Below, piece by piece: positions 60,977 through 64,000 of a stretch of 64,000 nucleotides of DNA. The stretch lies in contig OZ024825.1 in assembly GCA_964016985.1 (NCBI GenBank), positions 39,741,557 to 39,805,556 of the forward strand, written 5' to 3'. Numbering within the stretch: the stretch's first letter is position 1; each line of letters opens with the position of its first letter. Both the position numbers and the translations under genes were made by a program. This DNA is from Anodontia alba. Its lineage: Eukaryota; Mollusca; Bivalvia; Lucinida; Lucinidae. The notes beneath the pieces were generated by a model that was not told where the DNA came from, made no database searches, and saw only the letters and a list, made by a program, of their open reading frames with translations.

Positions 60977-61515
60977 TAGACAGACAGACAGACAGATAGA
61001 TAGATAGAAAGATAGACAGATAAATAGATAGATAGATATATAGATAGATATTTCGCTCTTCCTGAAAGGAGTTGTTTGGACTTCAAAGTAAATGGGTTTA
61101 TAAAGACGGACTGATGGATTGATAAAAGGAAGACTGTAGACTGTAAGACTCTAGATAGATAGCTATAATATACTAAATGTGTCAAGCCTTTTTTTTTTCT
61201 CTAGAAAGATAATTTTAATGCTTGATAAATAACATAGGATATCTAAGACAAAACAGACTTAACATAAAAAGGCTATACCCCCGTTATACCCTATCAATCA
61301 GGACCTATAACACCACTAGATTCTTTCATCAAACAACCAAATTCTTGTTTAACCTATCATACCTAACTAATAGGACTTCGAAAAAATCAGGCCGAAACGA
61401 CCCGCCAAAATTTGCCGAAACGACCCAGGCCGAAACTACCCAGGCTGAAACGATCCGTGACCGAAACAACTCTGGGCTGAAACGACTCAGGGCCAAAACG
61501 ACTCGTAATGCTCCT
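60469..61515. mobile_element. Element with repeated GGCCGAAACG ends and internal microsatellites
   Basis: The left arm (60475-60580) contains five copies of a GGTCRTTTCGGCC-like unit; the right arm (61385-61505) contains at least seven of its reverse complement GGCCGAAACGACC. Together they form long imperfect terminal inverted repeats of tandem 13-16 bp units. Inside are GATA/GACA tracts and a microsatellite-linked repeat. CTCCTGT occurs just outside both ends (60462-60468, 61511-61517) and may be the target duplication. The 125-codon frame over the right arm is the tandem repeat. Confidence 0.6.
60649..61040 (+). repeat. GATA/GACA microsatellites with linked repeat
   Basis: (GATA)n at 60652-60700 and 60839-60927, (GACA)n at 60930-61010. 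Between the two GATA tracts lies the inverted relative of 33028-33160 (TTCATTGTTTGGAGATATAG, GGACCTATGTACATATG). The 116-codon Ser/Ile/Tyr frame on the minus strand is an artefact. Confidence 0.95.
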
Positions 61516-61517
61516 GT

Positions 61518-61815
61518 CTTTAAGAAGAAAGGTTACACTTACAGCGAGGTAACTCTATTAAATTTGGTTTACCTTCCTTCTGAAAAGGGGTCTACTTGAA
61601 AAGGAAAAAAATTGCTACCCTTTGGCAGCATGAAAAAGCTTATGTTAATTGTTTATATCTGTCATCCCAACTTTAAAATAAAATATAATTTCTTATCTTA
61701 TCTTACCCCTTTTCAGAAAGGGACTAGTGTACAGGAAAGCAAACAGGAAGTCACAAAACTGGACTGAAAAAATGGCAGAACTCTAACCAGTGTATCCAGT
61801 ACCAGTAAACTGATT
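61518..61815. other. Family T fragment, otherwise unassigned
   Basis: 61570-61620 (CTGAAAAGGGGTCTACTTGA, AAATTGCTACCC) and 61705-61730 (CCCCTTTTCAGAAAGGGAC) look like two family T arms. No gene. Confidence 0.45.
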
Positions 61816-61958
61816 ACTGTATTTACCCTGAATATTGGGATGCCAACACCTTACAGCACTCAACCTAGCTCAGAGAGCCATTCTGTAGCATCTGATCTTG
61901 GTCTAGACTTGTTTGCTAAGACATGTCTGCCCCAATACTTAGAGTAAATGTGGTCACA
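61816..61958. mobile_element. Family B MITE, internally deleted
   Basis: ACTGTATTTACCCTGAATAT to CCCAATACTTAGAGTAAATG. Core GTAGCATCTGATCTTGGTC has lost one arm. Confidence 0.75.
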
Positions 61959-62224
61959 TGGTTCCTTTATTGCAGTTCTTTGTTTATATGTGGTTATTGC
62001 ATCTCAGCTATTGTGTTTGATAATTGTTCATTGTTTGTTCCTGACCTCCTTTTTTCAGTGCCTTGTGAAGGCTGTGCTTTGTGGTTGAAGTCTTTCCTCT
62101 TTCCTGGGTAACTCCATATTGATAAAAATTAACAGAGATCTGGTGGATACCAATGATTATATCAAGAAAAAAGAAAAAAAGGCCAGTTAAAATAATTACA
62201 GAAGAGTCCATTTCAGCACAGACT
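61959..62224. other. No recognised feature
   Basis: A 62-codon plus-strand Cys/Leu-rich frame lies here without motif. Not supported as a gene. Confidence 0.4.
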
Positions 62225-62353
62225 AAATAAAACTGCAAGCCATGCACCATGCCCCGCCACAGGGACATATTCCCTATGCACTTCTGTAGTATAAGGGTTG
62301 AAAACAATCTAAGTTAAACATGAAGAGAAGCAATAAACAGTTATTTCATAACT

Positions 62354-62389
<36 letters not shown>

Positions 62390-63471
62390 ACAAAAAAGTC
62401 TAAGTTAAAAATGCAATAAAGTGATAAAAAAATAATTTCAAGATTCTGAAAAAAACAATATGCATATCTTCAGACCATCCTAAAAGCGTGTGTAAAGTTT
62501 CAAAAGGATTGGCCTGAAAATGTAGGAGGAGTTGCGTGTACAAGGTACATACTCCCTATACATTTCTGTAGTATTAGGGCTCGAAAAAAATCTAAGTTAA
62601 AAATGCAAAAAATGTAATAAAAAATAATTTCAGGATTCTGAAAAAACAATATGCATATCTTCAGACCATCCTAAAAGTGCCTGTAAAGTTTGAAAAGGAT
62701 TGGCCTAAAACTGTAGGAGGAGTTGCGGGCAGAAGGTACATACTCCCTATACATTTCTGTAGTATTAGGGCTCGAAAAAAATCTAAGTTAAAAATGCAAA
62801 AAATGTGATAAAAAATAATTTCAGGATTGTGAAAAAAAATATGCATATCTTCAGACCATCCTAAAAGTGCCTGTAAAGTTTGAAAAGGATTGGTCTAAAA
62901 CTGTAGGAGGAGTTGCAGGCATAAGGTACATACTCCCTATACATTTCTGTAGTATTAGGGCTCGAAAAATGTCTAAGTTAAAAATGCAAAAAATGTGATA
63001 AAAAATAATTTTAAGATTCTGAAAAAACAATATGCATATCTTCAGACCATCCTAACAGTGCCTGTAAAGTTTGAAAAGGATTGGCCTAAAACTGTAGGAG
63101 GAGTTGCGGGCAGAAGGTACATACTCCCTATACATTTCTGTAGTATTAGGGCTTGAAAAAAGTCTAAGTTAAAAATGCAAAAAATGTGATAAAAAATAAT
63201 TTTAAGATTCTGAAAAAACAATATGCATATCTTCAGACCATCCTAAAAGCGCCTGTAAAGTTTGAAAAGGATTGGCCTAAAACTGTAGGAGGAGTTGCGG
63301 GCAGAAGGTACATACTCCCTATACATTTCTGTAGTAGGTAGGGAGTATGTACCTTCTGTAGGAGGAGTTGCGGGCAGACGAATGGTGTGGGCGCTGATGG
63401 ACGGACGGACAGACACTCAAAATTTCAGAGGGTATAATATAATGCCCAGCCACTTTTTTGGTGGCGGGGCA
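62225..63471 (+). mobile_element. Helentron/pearl-like element with homogeneous 191 bp array
   Basis: The 5' part ACTGCAAGCCATGCACCATG is shared with 27.69 kb. TGTAGGAGGAGTTGC recurs at about 62521, 62712, 62902, 63093, 63284 and 63357, a 190-191 bp period and then a truncated 73 bp unit. (A)n lies at 62356-62389. After the array come a GGACGGACGGACAGAC tract (63400-63414) and the 3' hairpin around CACTTTTTTGGTG (63443-63471). Units differ by only a few bases, so homogenisation or amplification is recent. No protein. Confidence 0.88.
63302..63358. repeat. 20 bp perfect foldback at array end
   Basis: CAGAAGGTACATACTCCCTA (63302-63321) is mirrored by TAGGGAGTATGTACCTTCTG (63339-63358), 17 bp apart. 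It coincides with the switch from the 191 bp period to the truncated final unit. Confidence 0.95.
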
Positions 63472-63570
63472 TAACAACAATAAAGCTATGAATGTAACAG
63501 GGCTGTGAATAGGTTTCACTATTCAAAATTCTATATCCCCCTGGCAAATCATTCGCTGGTGATGTGGATG

Positions 63571-63840
63571 TACGAGGGTCCTGCAAAAAGTTTTGTCACT
63601 GGGTTTGGATTACTTCAGTGCTAAGTTTTATCAAACATATTTTTATTACAAACCTTCAAAGTATTCCCCCTTTACTAAAACACATTTTTGTAACCTTTTT
63701 ACCCAGTCGCAAAAAGCAGATAAATAGTCTTCTTTTGGTATCTGTTGGAGACACTGATAAATAGCGCTGCCAAGAGAACTTCTAGACCGAGGGTTGAGCG
63801 CAAGACTGAAGTAAGTCAGATGGTTGTTTTTCCCCCAAAC
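63571..63840 (-). pseudogene. mariner transposase C-terminal remnant and element end
   Basis: The minus strand from 63840 to the stop at 63646 is open for about 64 codons and ends KCVLVKGEYFEGL then stop. The pattern of an F..W..R...C....GEYFEG tail is typical of mariner transposases, which cut and paste at TA sites. Upstream of 63841 there is a stop and no DDD catalytic region, so only the tail remains. Downstream, TACGAGGGTCCTGCAAAAAG at 63571 is a mariner-type terminus at the expected short distance after the stop. It could not supply the MITEs' transposase in this state. Confidence 0.75.
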
Positions 63841-63885
63841 TTAATCTTCTCACCATGAAGGCGTTATGAAGATTACATTTCTTTC

Positions 63886-63952
63886 TGTAAACAATGAAAA
63901 TTTAGGTGCCATTGCTCGTATGAGCAATGGCACCTAAATTTGCATTGTTCAC
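63886..63952. mobile_element. Palindromic MITE core next to mariner remnant
   Basis: AAATTTAGGTGCCATTGCTC pairs perfectly with GAGCAATGGCACCTAAATTT around GTAT, and AACAATG pairs with CATTGTT outside. Its full extent passes the window end. Confidence 0.7.
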
Positions 63953-64000
63953 AAAAGGGTCAAAGTTGCCCCTAAACAAGGGTTTCAAAAATATGTTTGA

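Noticed and set aside
60835..61185. 116-codon minus-strand frame
   Set aside because: It is a translation of GATA/GACA microsatellites.
61222..61599. 125-codon frame with repeated AETTQ-like text
   Set aside because: The text comes from the GGCCGAAACGACC tandem units of the element's right arm.
62521..63360. CRISPR-like regular array
   Set aside because: Units of 191 bp are contiguous with no unique spacers, in a eukaryotic setting; it is a tandem satellite in a mobile element.

Overview
The window looks like intergenic or deep-intronic DNA from a bivalve mollusc (inference). It is AT-rich, has no convincing protein-coding gene, no rRNA or functional tRNA gene, and no open frame above 128 codons. 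It is packed with short interspersed repeats: palindromic MITEs, tRNA-headed SINEs, and 'pearl/Helentron-like' elements that carry tandem arrays, a GACGGACGG-type microsatellite and a terminal hairpin. Such architecture is known from clams, oysters and mussels, so I favour a marine or freshwater clam-like bivalve; the species cannot be read from this sequence. Family letters below are my own labels, based on repeated copies seen inside the window.

MITE families. A (about 210 bp, 20 copies), C, C2, D and E all begin TTAAC and end GTTAA, and several nested copies show a clean TTAA target duplication (piggyBac-like target). B (about 215 bp, over 20 copies, ends CCGTATTTACC/GGTAAATACGG) and O (about 210 bp, ends CACYACAACCTC) duplicate TA (Tc1/mariner-like target). 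L and K are palindromic and share a core. N (about 245 bp) has three copies with a long near-perfect hairpin. SINE families: F (12 copies, tRNA-like head with A and B boxes, target duplications of 8-16 bp), H (2 copies, a different tRNA-like head) and G (4 copies, TCAATCAATC-type tail).

Layout. 0-8 kb: A, D, B, C and E MITEs, four SINE F copies, one SINE H inside a K/B composite. 8.7-10 kb: Helentron-like element with five ~145 bp units inside an L element. 10-27 kb: D dimers, an N element, a 148 bp array at 13.3 kb, a SINE F carrying two nested TTAA MITEs at 18.3-19.0 kb, and O nested in C at 20.7 kb. 27-36 kb: single-unit Helentron-like element, SINE G, E nested in B, tetranucleotide microsatellites at 33.2 kb, and a B element split by SINE H and SINE G. 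36-43 kb: minisatellite and three array elements. 43-50 kb: O-in-A, B-in-A and A-in-B nests and many L copies. 50.9-52.2 kb: a 1.3 kb hAT-like element with 7 bp target duplication. 52.7-54.5 kb: a two-tier satellite array. 57-64 kb: A in B, L inside a larger palindrome, an element with GGCCGAAACG-type repeated ends enclosing GATA/GACA microsatellites, a homogeneous 191 bp array, and the C-terminal end of a decayed mariner transposase.

The elements do not work together as an operon or pathway. What the window records is an insertion history: several nests give the order of arrival and the target site used. The most unusual signal is that MITE families with different ends and different target duplications share the same central hairpin modules.
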